Numbered from the stretch's first letter, positions 1 to 8,970 are shown. The stretch is DNA of 64,000 nt from Cohnella phaseoli (GCF_003386235.1 NZ_QRDZ01000002.1:1-64000), one strand, 5' to 3'. The notes: a model not told the origin generated them from the letters alone. Translations and numbers: made by a program.

Positions 1-105
1 GAAGGAACGAAGAAGTTCAACAAACAGCTTTTTACTCGATAATAAAAAACGATACGAGGTGTCGTGTCGCTGATGCAGGCTTTCAGAATTCGAATCTGAG
101 TCCAC
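1..105 (-). CDS. Rpn family recombination-promoting nuclease/putative transposase, N-terminal fragment cut by window edge
   Basis: Only the first 35 codons are inside the window; the frame runs off the left edge. The peptide contains RHDTSYRFLLSSKKLFVELL, which I recognise as the N-terminal signature of Rpn/PD-(D/E)XK nuclease proteins common in Paenibacillus. The start is GTG at 103-105, with GAAGGAG nine bases upstream, and a good promoter lies at 138-166. Family knowledge: Rpn proteins are DNA endonucleases related to transposases and promote RecA-independent recombination. Whether the gene is intact cannot be judged here. Too short for a domain call on its own, so this rests on motif recall. 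Confidence 0.7.
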   Translation of the reverse strand, partial: MDSDSNSESLHQRHDTSYRFLLSSKKLFVELLRSF

Positions 106-137
106 ACTTAGCAACTCCTTCGCTTCTACTTTAGTAA

Positions 138-166
138 ATTATATCCATTTTCAGCTGTTGAAACAA
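138..166 (-). promoter_or_regulatory. Predicted SigA promoter of the Rpn-type gene
   Basis: Read on the minus strand: TTGTTT (161-166), a 17-base spacer, then a perfect TATAAT (138-143). It sits 33 bases upstream of the GTG start at 105. Confidence 0.65.
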
Positions 167-217
167 TGAGAGCAGCAAGAACCAGGCGCTCCAGTAACGT
201 CTATCCATCCGAAACAT

Positions 218-256
218 AAAAAGCCCCAAACTCCGCTGAAAAAAGGAGCTTGAGGC
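218..256 (-). terminator. Rho-independent terminator of the dehydratase/MlrC operon
   Basis: On the minus strand a 12-bp stem forms between 245-256 and 223-234, fully paired if two G-U pairs are allowed. It is followed by five T (222-218). It lies just downstream of the MlrC-like stop codon at 275. Confidence 0.8.
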
Positions 257-274
257 TCTTCAAACCGTATTCGC

Positions 275-1765
275 TTAAAAACCGTCCTCAAACGGATACA
301 GGGGGCGAGGAGCTTTCTTAAACTGCAAGCTTAGAAGATTAGCCGTACTCGCTCCCGGCGTATCCAGAATATAAATGCCGCCATGACGAATCTGCTCGTA
401 CTCGGCGCGGAACTGCGCAGCCGATTTGACCAGCACCAGGTCCGCATCCAGTGGCTCCAGTCCAACCGATCGATACATCGCAGGATCGCCGGTGAACGTC
501 GGAAGCTCCATTAATAGCAAATGGATACGGCCGATTCGGACAACCGCGCATTGCCCCATGTTCGCCATCATATTGGCTACCGTTCCCCCGCCAAAAGCAA
601 ACGTCCCGCTCAATGACGCATATTCGACGACACCTTCGATTTCCAACGGCTCGCCGAATTCCACGCTAACGGAATGCCCGACAGTCAGCTTGACAACACT
701 TCCAACCGCACAAGCCGCCGCTTGCCGCGCCGCCGCAGCATCGACCATCGTCAACAAGCATGTAAATCGCTCGCCTACCCCCATACTCAACAGCTGCTTG
801 AGCACCGCATTGCTATCCCCCGGCGAGCCCGCTCCGGGACTGTCCGCCGAATCCGATGCAACGATCGGCCCGTCCCTCCGACCTGCCTCAAGCAGATCGC
901 CAATCTCCTCTACGCTTTTCAGTTCAATATCGAATTGCTTGCGTCTATTCCATAAGAGCTCGGCCAAACGCCGCGCTTCCCGCTCAGCCCGTTCGGCGTC
1001 CCGGCCAACAACAACGACGGAGCAGCCCAACTCGGCGACATCCAGCCACGGCTGCACAATGAAAAGCGAGGTCGCTAACGAATCGCCGCCGCTTTCGCCC
1101 TTCAACGCCTCCCCCCATAGATCGCTCATCGGATTCTCATAGGTGACATGCGCTTCCGCCGGTACGATCATCGGCAGTTTTACATATTTCATATGCGGCT
1201 TCAGCCCGTCACGCAAAATAGAGATAAGCAACTGTGCCGCCCGATAGCCCGTCTCGGCATAGTCAATATGCGGAAATGTGCGGTACCCGATGACTGCATC
1301 CGCTTGCTCGACGATCGAACGGGTCACATTGGCATGCGAGTCAAGCGTAACGACAATCGGAATGTCACGCCCCACCTTCTCCCGAACGGCCGACAAAATT
1401 TCCCCGTCCGCGTCATCCTGATCTTCAGCGACCCAAGCGCCGTGCATAACAATCAGAACCCCGTCAACTTCCGGATACGCTTCGATGCGCTCCAGCAAGT
1501 TCAACTTCAGCCGATCCAGAGCCGTCCGTTGAATCGGTCCTGACGAGCAAGCCTGGGCGGCCAGAGTTGGCAGTAAGTTCGCGCCTTCCTCGCGAGCTGC
1601 GCGGACCATGCCGCTCAACTCGCTGGCTGGAGCGTCGTCGGCAAGCATCTCATCCCCTTCACGATAGAAATAATCATAAAAGCTCGCCAAATCGCTCGAA
1701 GCGGAGCTGAATGTATTGCTTTCCTGCAATAACGCTCCGGCGATAATGTTCATTCTTTTTTTCAC
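275..1765 (-). CDS. M81 family metallopeptidase (MlrC-like)
   Basis: A 496-residue protein of the MlrC family, named for microcystinase C, which opens small peptides as a zinc enzyme. Motifs seen: HGA near residue 108 followed by the D-D-A-D-G segment, the LDSHANVT block (D142, H144), a further H166, and DSADSPGAGSPGDS at 305-318; these correspond to the family's metal-site and C-terminal signatures. No signal peptide, so cytoplasmic. The start is GTG at 1765, preceded by GGAGG at nine bases, and overlaps the dehydratase stop by four bases (GTGA). Co-transcription with a sugar-acid-type dehydratase under a GntR regulator suggests a small-molecule amide or lactam substrate rather than a peptide toxin (inference). 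Confidence 0.88.
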   Translation of the reverse strand: MKKRMNIIAGALLQESNTFSSASSDLASFYDYFYREGDEMLADDAPASELSGMVRAAREEGANLLPTLAAQACSSGPIQRTALDRLKLNLLERIEAYPEVDGVLIVMHGAWVAEDQDDADGEILSAVREKVGRDIPIVVTLDSHANVTRSIVEQADAVIGYRTFPHIDYAETGYRAAQLLISILRDGLKPHMKYVKLPMIVPAEAHVTYENPMSDLWGEALKGESGGDSLATSLFIVQPWLDVAELGCSVVVVGRDAERAEREARRLAELLWNRRKQFDIELKSVEEIGDLLEAGRRDGPIVASDSADSPGAGSPGDSNAVLKQLLSMGVGERFTCLLTMVDAAAARQAAACAVGSVVKLTVGHSVSVEFGEPLEIEGVVEYASLSGTFAFGGGTVANMMANMGQCAVVRIGRIHLLLMELPTFTGDPAMYRSVGLEPLDADLVLVKSAAQFRAEYEQIRHGGIYILDTPGASTANLLSLQFKKAPRPLYPFEDGF

Positions 1766-3486
1766 GAGCAGGAGCCTCCTTCAAGAGCGGGCCGCGCCGA
1801 GCGGGTGTATTGTCCCACTACGCCTTTATGTCGGATAACAGGCGGAACCCAGCTTTCCATTCTTTCTGCGAGGATGGCTTCGATTTCCTGCAAATTACGC
1901 AAGACGCCTTCCGTCCCCACAATGTTAATTGTACGATTCGGAATATCGATAAGTACAATGTCATCGTTTTGCGCCACGGCAATCGGCCCGCCGGATATCG
2001 CTTCCGGCCCCAAATAGCCTACGCATGGCCCGCGTGTAGCGCCAGAGAAACGACCATCAGTCACTAGTGAGGTTGTGCTCGACAATACGGGATCCGACGC
2101 GATCAGCTCCGACATGAAGAACATTTCCGGCATTCCCGTCGCTCGCGGCCCTTGATAACGGATAATGACGACGTCTCCCGGAACGATTTGCTTGCCGACA
2201 AGAGCGTCCACGGCGGCGCGTTCGGTATCGAACACCTTCGCAGGACCCTGATGAACCTGCATCTCGGGCGACACGGCCGAAATTTTGATCGTCGCTCCTT
2301 GCGGAGCCAGGTTACCGACCAATACGGCAAGCGAACCGTGAGGCTTCAATGGCTTGGCTATCGGATAAATGACGTTGCGGCGATTAAGCTTATAATTGGC
2401 CAGAAACATCTCCGCGAAGCGCGGCATTTCATTGGCGCGGTATTCCTGCAAATTCTCTCTCAAAGTTTTGCCTGTAACCGTAAGTACGTCAAGATGCAGC
2501 TTGTCCTCAAGCTCCAGCATGACCTGAGGCACGCCGCCGGCATACCAGAACAGCTCGGTCGGATAATGACCCGCCGTCTTCGTATCGACCAGCACCGGAA
2601 TACCGCGATGAATCTCGTCGATCCTCTGCGCGCTCAGCTCAATGCCGGCTTCTCTCGCGATGGCAATCAAATGCATAACGGCGTTCAGCGAGCCGCCTAC
2701 AGCCGAGTGTACCATAATTGCATTTTCGAAAGCTTCCATCGTCAAAATATGCGAAGGCCGGATGCCCGCCTGCACGAGCCGCATCACTTGCTGCCCCGCC
2801 GCGCGCGCCGCCCGTCCGATCTCCGCGTTGGTAGCCGGAATCAACGCCGACCAGGGCAGCGCCAATCCGAGCGCTTCCGCCACCACCTGCATCGTCGCCG
2901 CCGTCCCCATATACTGACAAGCGCCGCAGGTTGGACAGCAGGCGCGTTGGAAGGCGAGAAACTCCTCCTTCGACATTTTGCCCTGATCCACTTCCACGCT
3001 CATATGCCACAGCTCTTCGTTCGATCTCATGCAAGGCCCCGCGCCCATCGCCCCGCCCGGAACGTGAATGGCCGGGATGTCCAGCCGCGCAATCGCCATC
3101 AAGTGAGCCGGCACCGCCTTGTCCCCCGCCGACGATAGCACCATCGCATCGAAGGGCGTCGCCATCGTGTGTATTTCCACCATCGATGCAATCATGTCTC
3201 TGGAAGGCAGCGAATAATTCATGCCGTTATGCGCCTGCGCCACACCATCGCAAATGTCCGTCGTCGTATAGATCGCCGGCTTTCCCCCAGTCTGGAACAC
3301 GCCTTTCTCAATCTCGGATACGAGCGCATTCAAATGATAGGAGCTGGGATGGCTTGCGCCATGCGTGCTCTCCACCAGCACCTGCACCTTATTCAGATCC
3401 TCAACCGTCCAGTCCATCGACATCCTCAGAGCGTCGCCTTCGAAGCTGATTTTTCGAACCTTCTGACTCTCCAATTGATCGTTCAT
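1762..3486 (-). CDS. IlvD/Edd family dehydratase, YjhG-like, with atypical cluster cysteines
   Basis: A 574-residue member of the dihydroxy-acid/6-phosphogluconate/sugar-acid dehydratase family, which removes water from 2,3-dihydroxy acids using an Fe-S cluster. Seen: CDG at 79-81, NGMNYSLPSRDMIA near 88-100, GDK at 121-123, PGG at 143-145, and RACCPTCGACQYMGTAATM near 181-199. The central part resembles YjhG/YagF-type xylonate dehydratases more than IlvD of valine synthesis. The cysteine usual before DK (GGCDK) is Gly121 here, and the usual TPCN is PSSY, so two common cluster ligands are absent while extra cysteines cluster at 183-190. First gene of the operon with the MlrC-like protein; the substrate is unknown, probably a sugar acid (inference). 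Confidence 0.85.
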   Translation of the reverse strand: MNDQLESQKVRKISFEGDALRMSMDWTVEDLNKVQVLVESTHGASHPSSYHLNALVSEIEKGVFQTGGKPAIYTTTDICDGVAQAHNGMNYSLPSRDMIASMVEIHTMATPFDAMVLSSAGDKAVPAHLMAIARLDIPAIHVPGGAMGAGPCMRSNEELWHMSVEVDQGKMSKEEFLAFQRACCPTCGACQYMGTAATMQVVAEALGLALPWSALIPATNAEIGRAARAAGQQVMRLVQAGIRPSHILTMEAFENAIMVHSAVGGSLNAVMHLIAIAREAGIELSAQRIDEIHRGIPVLVDTKTAGHYPTELFWYAGGVPQVMLELEDKLHLDVLTVTGKTLRENLQEYRANEMPRFAEMFLANYKLNRRNVIYPIAKPLKPHGSLAVLVGNLAPQGATIKISAVSPEMQVHQGPAKVFDTERAAVDALVGKQIVPGDVVIIRYQGPRATGMPEMFFMSELIASDPVLSSTTSLVTDGRFSGATRGPCVGYLGPEAISGGPIAVAQNDDIVLIDIPNRTINIVGTEGVLRNLQEIEAILAERMESWVPPVIRHKGVVGQYTRSARPALEGGSCS

Positions 3487-3539
3487 TTCCCTTTGCTCCT
3501 TTGCTGTATCTCCGATTCAAATCCTATTAGAGCAGTTTC

Positions 3540-3568
3540 AGTATAAAATATCATTGTAGTATTGTCTA
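3540..3568 (-). promoter_or_regulatory. Predicted promoter of the dehydratase/MlrC operon
   Basis: Minus strand: TAGACA (3563-3568), 17-base spacer, TATACT (3540-3545). The -35 box lies inside the GntR operator, so bound regulator would block it. Confidence 0.55.
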
Positions 3569-3572
3569 CAAT
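3553..3572. promoter_or_regulatory. Putative GntR/FCD operator between divergent genes
   Basis: ATTGTCTACAAT (3561-3572) is a palindrome of the TTGTnnACAA type bound by many FCD-class GntR regulators. It is nested in a wider repeat ATTGTAG (3553-3559) / CTACAAT (3566-3572). It overlaps the minus-strand -35 box and lies upstream of the regulator's own promoter. Confidence 0.6.
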
Positions 3573-3587
3573 CCTACTGTAATATAT

Positions 3588-3616
3588 TTTACAAAGTGTG
3601 CGCAATAAGCTATAGT
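3588..3616 (+). promoter_or_regulatory. Predicted promoter of the GntR regulator gene
   Basis: TTTACA (3588-3593), 17-base spacer, TATAGT (3611-3616), about 50 bases before the chosen start codon. Confidence 0.5.
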
Positions 3617-3667
3617 TCGAAGTAACAAGATACCGCGATGTGGAAAGAAAGGGAGCTTGCCGCAGCA

Positions 3668-4318
3668 ATGGATAACTTTCGTTTCGAGGAGCAGAAGGTC
3701 ACTTCGCTCCGCCATAAAATTACCGACGACATTCGCAAAGCGATTTTCAACGGTCAATTAAAGCCCGGAATTCGTCTGCGAGAAATTGAGATGTCCAAGC
3801 AGATGGGCGTCAGCAGAGGACCTATTCGCGAGGCGCTAAGAATGCTGGAGCAGGAAGGCTTATTGGTTTCTCAGCCGTACAAGGAAACGATCGTCGCCGA
3901 AATTACGCGGGAGGAAGTTGTCGAAGTGCTGCTTCCGATCAGAAATACGTTGGAGCAATTTGCGATTCGCAAAGCTCTGCCGAACATGTCGGGCGCGCAC
4001 TATGCCAGGCTGGAAGAAATTACGGCCGAAATGTACGAAGCGGCGACGAAGCGCGACATCTACAAACTAGCGGATTGCGATTTGGCGTTTCATGAGTACT
4101 TGGTTGGCTTATCCGACATGATGAACATCATCAGCACGTGGAAATCGATTTATAATCGCATCCGGCTCCACTTTCTGACGCAGGCTCTGACCTATGACAA
4201 TTTGACCGACGTGTGCGACGAGCATGAGAAACTGCTGAGAGTATTAAGGCAAGGCGATATCGGGGAAATCTCCGAAGCTTTGACCGAACACATTCACAGT
4301 GTAAAATGGAACGAATAA
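3668..4318 (+). CDS. GntR family transcriptional regulator, FCD (FadR) subfamily
   Basis: A winged-helix regulator of 216 residues. Residues about 10-75 form the GntR DNA-binding domain (GVSRGPIREALRMLEQEGLL). The rest is an all-helical FCD ligand domain with D-x3-H (DLAFHEYL) and two later histidines (DEHEKL, EHIHS), the usual metal-binding set. I chose ATG 3668 because AAAGGGAG precedes it by 12 bases; the in-frame ATG at 3638 has no ribosome binding site. It is divergent from the dehydratase/MlrC operon and shares an operator with it, so it most likely represses that operon until a carboxylate inducer binds (inference from the family). Confidence 0.9.
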   Translation: MDNFRFEEQKVTSLRHKITDDIRKAIFNGQLKPGIRLREIEMSKQMGVSRGPIREALRMLEQEGLLVSQPYKETIVAEITREEVVEVLLPIRNTLEQFAIRKALPNMSGAHYARLEEITAEMYEAATKRDIYKLADCDLAFHEYLVGLSDMMNIISTWKSIYNRIRLHFLTQALTYDNLTDVCDEHEKLLRVLRQGDIGEISEALTEHIHSVKWNE

Positions 4319-4381
4319 GGCTGAGCTACAATAGGCCGGCAGCAAGTACGGTTCTCTCATACGAGCCACTATCGGCTAACG

Positions 4382-4426
4382 ACAATCGGCTTTGCGGGCG
4401 CATTATGCACCTGCAAAGCCGATTGT
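4382..4426. terminator. Bidirectional hairpin between convergent genes
   Basis: Perfect 14-bp inverted repeat, ACAATCGGCTTTGC (4382-4395) and its complement (4413-4426), loop 17. It lies between the GntR stop and the convergent CBM9-like gene. There is no long T-tract, so termination is likely but not certain. Confidence 0.55.
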
Positions 4427-4447
4427 TCCTAGCGGGCCTAAAGCTCG

Positions 4448-6514
4448 CTATTTGATTACCTTCACAATGATTTTCTCACTCGAAGCTGCGCCTGCGGCAT
4501 TCACTAACTCTCCGCGATACTCGTACGTGCCGACCGCTCTGCCGCTGATCGGTACGACAGCCGACTGCGCCTGCGGCGTTTGTGCCGTCAGCGCCATCTC
4601 TGCAATCAACGTTTCATTTTCGTACAACCGATAAGTCGTACCGTTCGTGCCCCACCACATATTCATCTGAATATCGTAGCTGCCATCCCCGTCCCAGTTG
4701 TTGCTGGACAACTCCGGCTTGGCTGGAAGGCTATGCGACACGGTCACCGTCCACTCGTCGCTGACTGTCGTGCCGAACTCGTTGATCAGCTCCGCGTAAT
4801 ACACGTAAGTTCCGTTCGCTCTGCCCGCAATCGCAGTCTGCGCAGCTTGGGCTTGCGGAGCCCGGTCCGCCAGCATCTGCGTATCGATCAACGTACCGTT
4901 CTCGTATAGCTTGTAAATCCGCCCGTTGTTGCCCCACCACACATTCATCGCAATATCGTAGTCCCCGTCCATCAGGCCGTTATTTTGCCCATTGTTATCG
5001 GACAGCGACGGCTTACCGGGAACGCCGGTGCTGGCCGATGCAATGTTGCCGACGGTCGCTGTTGCCGTGCCCGTATTCCCCGCCGCATCGACAAATTCAA
5101 AGGTAAAGTTTCCATTATACAAAAACTCGTAGCTATCCGCTCCGTTATTGTTCGTAACGGTAACCGCTTCGCTTGGCGTAACCGTCGCCGTCACGGCTCC
5201 ATCGGTCGGGTCGGTCGTGCTGTAGGCGACCGCAGCCGTCGGCGCAGTACGGTCGACCGACACGGAAGCGGTCTGTATTTCTTCCGTATTACCGGCTCCA
5301 TCGGCGCTCCGGTATTCCAGCGTATGGACGCCGTCGGACGAAATCGCGAACGGTCCGCTGTAAGTTGTCCACTCTCCACCGTTCAGCCGATACTCCGTGA
5401 AGACGCCGCTTCCCCCGGCAGCGCTCAGATTAACCGTCACCTCGGAGACATACCAGCCGTTGGCTCCGTCCGGCTGCTCGGGTTGAAGCGCCAGCGCCGT
5501 TTCCGGAGGCTGACCGCCGCCGCCCTCATTGAACAGATTGTCCAGAATATAATCGGCTCGCTCATCCTCCGCGTCGCGGTTCAGCTCGAACCAGCTGTCG
5601 ACATAATCGTACAACTCGTCGATTTCGGCTGCGCCTAGGCTGTCCAAATTCGGAATCTCACTGCCGTTAGCCTGCCCTTGCGCAATAAGCGGTTGCAAAC
5701 GCGTATTATAGAAATTCACGTCGTCGGCGTCTCCGCCCTGCCACTCTGTCTGCAGGTCGGCTACCGTGTCGTTGAATGCCTGCCACGCTTGCCGGATTAC
5801 ATTTTTCTGAATCGCTGTACGAACAGCCGGCGTCGGTTCTTCAATATCGAGCGTATTAAACCGGCCGGCCTGATGCACCTTGCCGCCCCAAGTCGGAGAA
5901 TGCGAAGGCGACCAGCGAATCATCGCGAACTCCCAGTCCTCGCCGTTAAGCGGCACGTATTTGTATGCGGCTTTCCAAGGAATGAACAGCACGCTGCCCC
6001 ATCCCGTAGGAAGCTGCTCGTTGGTCAACACGGCATTGCCCTTCAGAGGCAAATTGTCGCGGTATTCCGTCTGCCATTCGTAATAATTTACGGCGCTGCC
6101 GTTCGTCTCGAAAATCATCTGATGATAGGGCAGATCGCCTAACCCGTACTTGATGAACAGCTCGATGGAGCTGTTTTTCAGGATGCCGTTCGTATCCAGC
6201 TCCTGCTCGTTCGATTGGAAGAAAATATAGAGGCCGTCTTCCCGATATGCCGCATACAGCCCGGTGTCGCGCGGCCCTCCCGGGGCGATCGGCGTCTCCA
6301 CCCAGTACTGTACGAAGCGGTTTTCCTTGAAATCCGGATTGTCGAAGAAATCGCTGTTATACCAAGCCGTCGGCGTGGATAAGTCTTCCGTCGTATAAAC
6401 GACCTCATAACTGACTTTGCCGGGACTCGCTTCCGCGTACGCATGCGGGAGAGACGAAGCTGCAAGGAGCATCGCCGCCAGCAGCAGCGCATATCGTTTC
6501 GCTTTTCTCAACAT
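4448..6514 (-). CDS. Secreted multidomain protein: CBM9-like, OmpL47-type and tandem ChiA-N-like repeats
   Basis: About 688 residues with a signal peptide ending near PHAYA. Order of parts: a CBM9-like beta-sandwich (about 40-225; FFDNPDF, the IELFIKY core, WEFAMIRW), a helical stretch (230-340), an OmpL47-type repeat (350-430; FTEYRLNGGEWTTYSGPF), an Ig-like segment with TAPTAAVAYSTTDPT, and two tandem C-terminal repeats of about 90 residues (GKPSLSDNNG... and AKPELSSNNW..., each with YDI-MN-WWG-NG) like the N-terminal domains of chitinases. There is no catalytic domain, so it probably binds polysaccharide at the cell surface. ATG 6514 is preferred over 6520 because AGGAGG is correctly spaced for it. 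It follows the DUF4091-like gene by 12 bases, sharing an operon. Confidence 0.78.
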   Translation of the reverse strand: MLRKAKRYALLLAAMLLAASSLPHAYAEASPGKVSYEVVYTTEDLSTPTAWYNSDFFDNPDFKENRFVQYWVETPIAPGGPRDTGLYAAYREDGLYIFFQSNEQELDTNGILKNSSIELFIKYGLGDLPYHQMIFETNGSAVNYYEWQTEYRDNLPLKGNAVLTNEQLPTGWGSVLFIPWKAAYKYVPLNGEDWEFAMIRWSPSHSPTWGGKVHQAGRFNTLDIEEPTPAVRTAIQKNVIRQAWQAFNDTVADLQTEWQGGDADDVNFYNTRLQPLIAQGQANGSEIPNLDSLGAAEIDELYDYVDSWFELNRDAEDERADYILDNLFNEGGGGQPPETALALQPEQPDGANGWYVSEVTVNLSAAGGSGVFTEYRLNGGEWTTYSGPFAISSDGVHTLEYRSADGAGNTEEIQTASVSVDRTAPTAAVAYSTTDPTDGAVTATVTPSEAVTVTNNNGADSYEFLYNGNFTFEFVDAAGNTGTATATVGNIASASTGVPGKPSLSDNNGQNNGLMDGDYDIAMNVWWGNNGRIYKLYENGTLIDTQMLADRAPQAQAAQTAIAGRANGTYVYYAELINEFGTTVSDEWTVTVSHSLPAKPELSSNNWDGDGSYDIQMNMWWGTNGTTYRLYENETLIAEMALTAQTPQAQSAVVPISGRAVGTYEYRGELVNAAGAASSEKIIVKVIK

Positions 6515-6526
6515 GGGCATCTCCTC

Positions 6527-8638
6527 CTAGTTCCCATTTTCCAACGCAAGCAGCTTCATGATGCGGTCGATCATGCCGAGACGAAGCAGATCCGAACTCG
6601 TTGTCCGTTCATTTGTCGTCTCCAGCCAGCTCAGCGCTTTGTTGGCCGCAGCGACGCGCGTCGAATTGCCCGAGCTCAGCGCATCTTCAGCCAATTGCTT
6701 CAGCTTCGTCGCGTAGCGAATATCGTCGATGCCCTCGCGGAAGCCTTCCCATGCCAGCGTATCGATTACGTCCGTCTGCGTCGGATACACGAACCCGAAC
6801 GAACGATACGTCGCATCCACATAATCCGACCAAGCGCTGACGTATGGGCTTTCGAAATACCAAATGTAGTTGTAGACCGCGTCGTAATTGGCCTTGTACA
6901 GCCACATGCCGTGGCGTTGACGCATCAAGTCGGGATTTTCCGGTCCGGAGTGCGGGTGGGCGTAGTTCGTAATGATCTTGTTCTCTCCCATCCCATGCCA
7001 TCCTGCGGACTTCTCGCGCGTCGGGTCGCCGACCCAGTTCAGGAAATCTTCTTTGATTTCCAGATTGAAGTGATCGTCATGTCCGGTAGCGAATATTTTG
7101 GCGCCGACATCCTCCTTGACGAATCTCCACATCTCCTGCTGCCAGAGCAGTCGGTCCCAGCCCGCCTCGTCCCATGCGTCGAAATAAACGTTCGTATGCC
7201 CAAGCGCCTGAGTGACGATGTCGAAGGCTTGCTGAACGTAGGCTTTAGGCGCGACCAGCGTTTGCTCGTAGGCGGCGTAGCGCTGCTGCATAAGCGCTTG
7301 ATTTTGCGGCGTCGGATTCGCTTCGAAGGCAGCTTTGGCCTGCAAGTACTGCGTCCAGATTGGAAAGTCTTCATTCGACGGGAACAGGGGACCAACGCCG
7401 AACAGAGGATTCAGATCCATGCCGGCTTCCTCCATCAGCTCCAGCTGGCGCAAATACGGCTGCGGATTGTTGATGTCGACCGCCGCGTTCGTCGGCAGGT
7501 TAATCACATTATGCTCGACCAGATTGCGATACTGGTTGCGAAGCTTCGTCTCCGCCATCTGTACGTTTCCGCTGAAGCCAGCCAGCGTATCCTTCATGCG
7601 GGCGCTGTGATAGATCATCGTGTAAAAATCTTTGTCGAGGTCGTAATACGTTTTCGGAGACGGCAGTTCGAATGGGAGGACGCGGATTTTCAGCGTGAGC
7701 TGTCCCGCGGGAACGCCGTCAGCCACTATGTCGATCGTGCCCGTATAGATGCCTTCGGGCGTTTCCTTCGGCACGTTGGTCGTCAGCCACATCTGTTTAG
7801 ATTCGCCCTGCTTCAGCTCGATCGGCAGCAGCGTCGGGCTGTCTTCGAATGGGGCGGTGAAGGAGGAGAACGCGGCCGGAGGGCTTCCCGACACGTCTAC
7901 GTATTGCGTTCCCGAAGGATAATCGACGCGCACGGAATTGCGTTTCGTCATGTGGTTGACAGAAACCAGCTTCTCGTCATGCAGCAGCAGCTCTGGGGTT
8001 AGCACGTCCTTCGTATCGTCGAAAAAGTAACTTTGCCAAGCCGTCCCGCCTTGATACCACGTCTTCACGACGCGCAAGTCTATCGCGCTAGCCGGAATCG
8101 ATTCTCCGTCTCCCTGCAAAGCGCTGGCCGTAAAGGTGACCGAAGCAGCGTCGGCAAGCGCAGCGAGGACGAACGAAGAAGCTTCGTAATCCCCCTGCGC
8201 CGATACGACCCGGATCTGATCGCTGACCGCACCGTCGGTCGGAATCGTATTCGGCAGCCGCTTCTCGGGACTGAGCGCCGGAACGGTGTACAGAATAAAC
8301 GGCGTATCCGTCCATAATCCGGCGGCTTGGTTCGCATCTTTAGCCAATTGCAGCGCGTATTCCATAGTTTCTTTGATTGCCAGCCCTGCATCTTGCGACA
8401 GCGAAGGGGAAGCGATCGCGGTCTCTGCGTCGCTCTTCACTTGCTGCAGATAAGCAAGCAGCTGAGGGCGGCTCGTGGCGCCGATCGCCGTATCCAGCCT
8501 GGCCTTCAGCCCGTTTAATTGCGACAGCGTCCAAGCGCCTGAGGTCGAAGCCCCCGTCCCCGAATTGGCGAACGCGGTCGACGCCATCGCCAGCAACAAG
8601 CAAACGGCGAGCATAGCAGACCTATAACGTTTACGCAT
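6527..8638 (-). CDS. Secreted DUF4091/GH123-like domain protein
   Basis: About 703 residues with a signal peptide (cleavage near TAFA). A helical stretch (about 40-112) precedes a beta-sandwich region (130-330; YTGTIDIVADGVPAGQLTLKIRVLPFELP) typical of GH123-like N-terminal domains. A probable TIM barrel follows (340-650; YFDAWDEAGWDRLLWQQ, ending WEGFREGIDDIRYATKLK, a hallmark of DUF4091 proteins). Family knowledge: relatives are beta-N-acetylgalactosaminidase-like or uncharacterised. D and E in DAWDEAG are candidate catalytic residues (inference). Start ATG 8638 has GGGAG upstream; a TTG at 8659 is less likely. First gene of the pair with the CBM9-like protein. Confidence 0.75.
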   Translation of the reverse strand: MRKRYRSAMLAVCLLLAMASTAFANSGTGASTSGAWTLSQLNGLKARLDTAIGATSRPQLLAYLQQVKSDAETAIASPSLSQDAGLAIKETMEYALQLAKDANQAAGLWTDTPFILYTVPALSPEKRLPNTIPTDGAVSDQIRVVSAQGDYEASSFVLAALADAASVTFTASALQGDGESIPASAIDLRVVKTWYQGGTAWQSYFFDDTKDVLTPELLLHDEKLVSVNHMTKRNSVRVDYPSGTQYVDVSGSPPAAFSSFTAPFEDSPTLLPIELKQGESKQMWLTTNVPKETPEGIYTGTIDIVADGVPAGQLTLKIRVLPFELPSPKTYYDLDKDFYTMIYHSARMKDTLAGFSGNVQMAETKLRNQYRNLVEHNVINLPTNAAVDINNPQPYLRQLELMEEAGMDLNPLFGVGPLFPSNEDFPIWTQYLQAKAAFEANPTPQNQALMQQRYAAYEQTLVAPKAYVQQAFDIVTQALGHTNVYFDAWDEAGWDRLLWQQEMWRFVKEDVGAKIFATGHDDHFNLEIKEDFLNWVGDPTREKSAGWHGMGENKIITNYAHPHSGPENPDLMRQRHGMWLYKANYDAVYNYIWYFESPYVSAWSDYVDATYRSFGFVYPTQTDVIDTLAWEGFREGIDDIRYATKLKQLAEDALSSGNSTRVAAANKALSWLETTNERTTSSDLLRLGMIDRIMKLLALENGN

Positions 8639-8706
8639 AATCGTATTCACTCCCGTCAAATTGATGATCTTCCAAGACCCATCCCTTCATGCGGGCTGCA
8701 CCATGA

Positions 8707-8720
8707 TGTAAACGCATACA
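8707..8720. promoter_or_regulatory. cre-like site (CcpA)
   Basis: TGTAAACGCATACA matches the catabolite-responsive consensus TGWAANCGNTNWCA with one mismatch. It lies 69 bases upstream of the DUF4091-like gene, consistent with glucose repression of this secreted-protein operon. Confidence 0.5.
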
Positions 8721-8817
8721 CGATTTAAAATCGTTCGCGAGCTCCCTCCTTCCCGGATGTCGACACCATGCCTGCTTTTCTAGTAAATTTTGTTTAATTC
8801 TTTCACATTATAGCATG

Positions 8818-8858
8818 TGTTTCATATATATAAAACAATATTTTTCATATTTATGAAA
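8818..8858. promoter_or_regulatory. Two palindromes, putative IclR operators
   Basis: Site 1, TGTTTCATATATATAAAACA (8818-8837), and site 2, TTTCATATTTATGAAA (8843-8858), share TTTCATAT with a third site at 8971. All lie in an unusually AT-rich stretch (8780-8890) between the divergent IclR gene and the secreted-protein operon. The rest of 8639-9011 holds only the cre-like site. Confidence 0.55.
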
Positions 8859-8970
8859 TACTTTTTATATAAAAAATTAAATGAGTTAAACAGCACCCTC
8901 GGTCATCGCAATCTTAAAAACCAATCGCTCTATCGACAAGTTGCCGGGAGTGCGGTAATATAATCTTATG

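Noticed and set aside
6443..8002. 519-codon open frame on the plus strand
   Set aside because: Arg/His-rich shadow of the DUF4091-like gene caused by high GC; no family match, no ribosome binding site.
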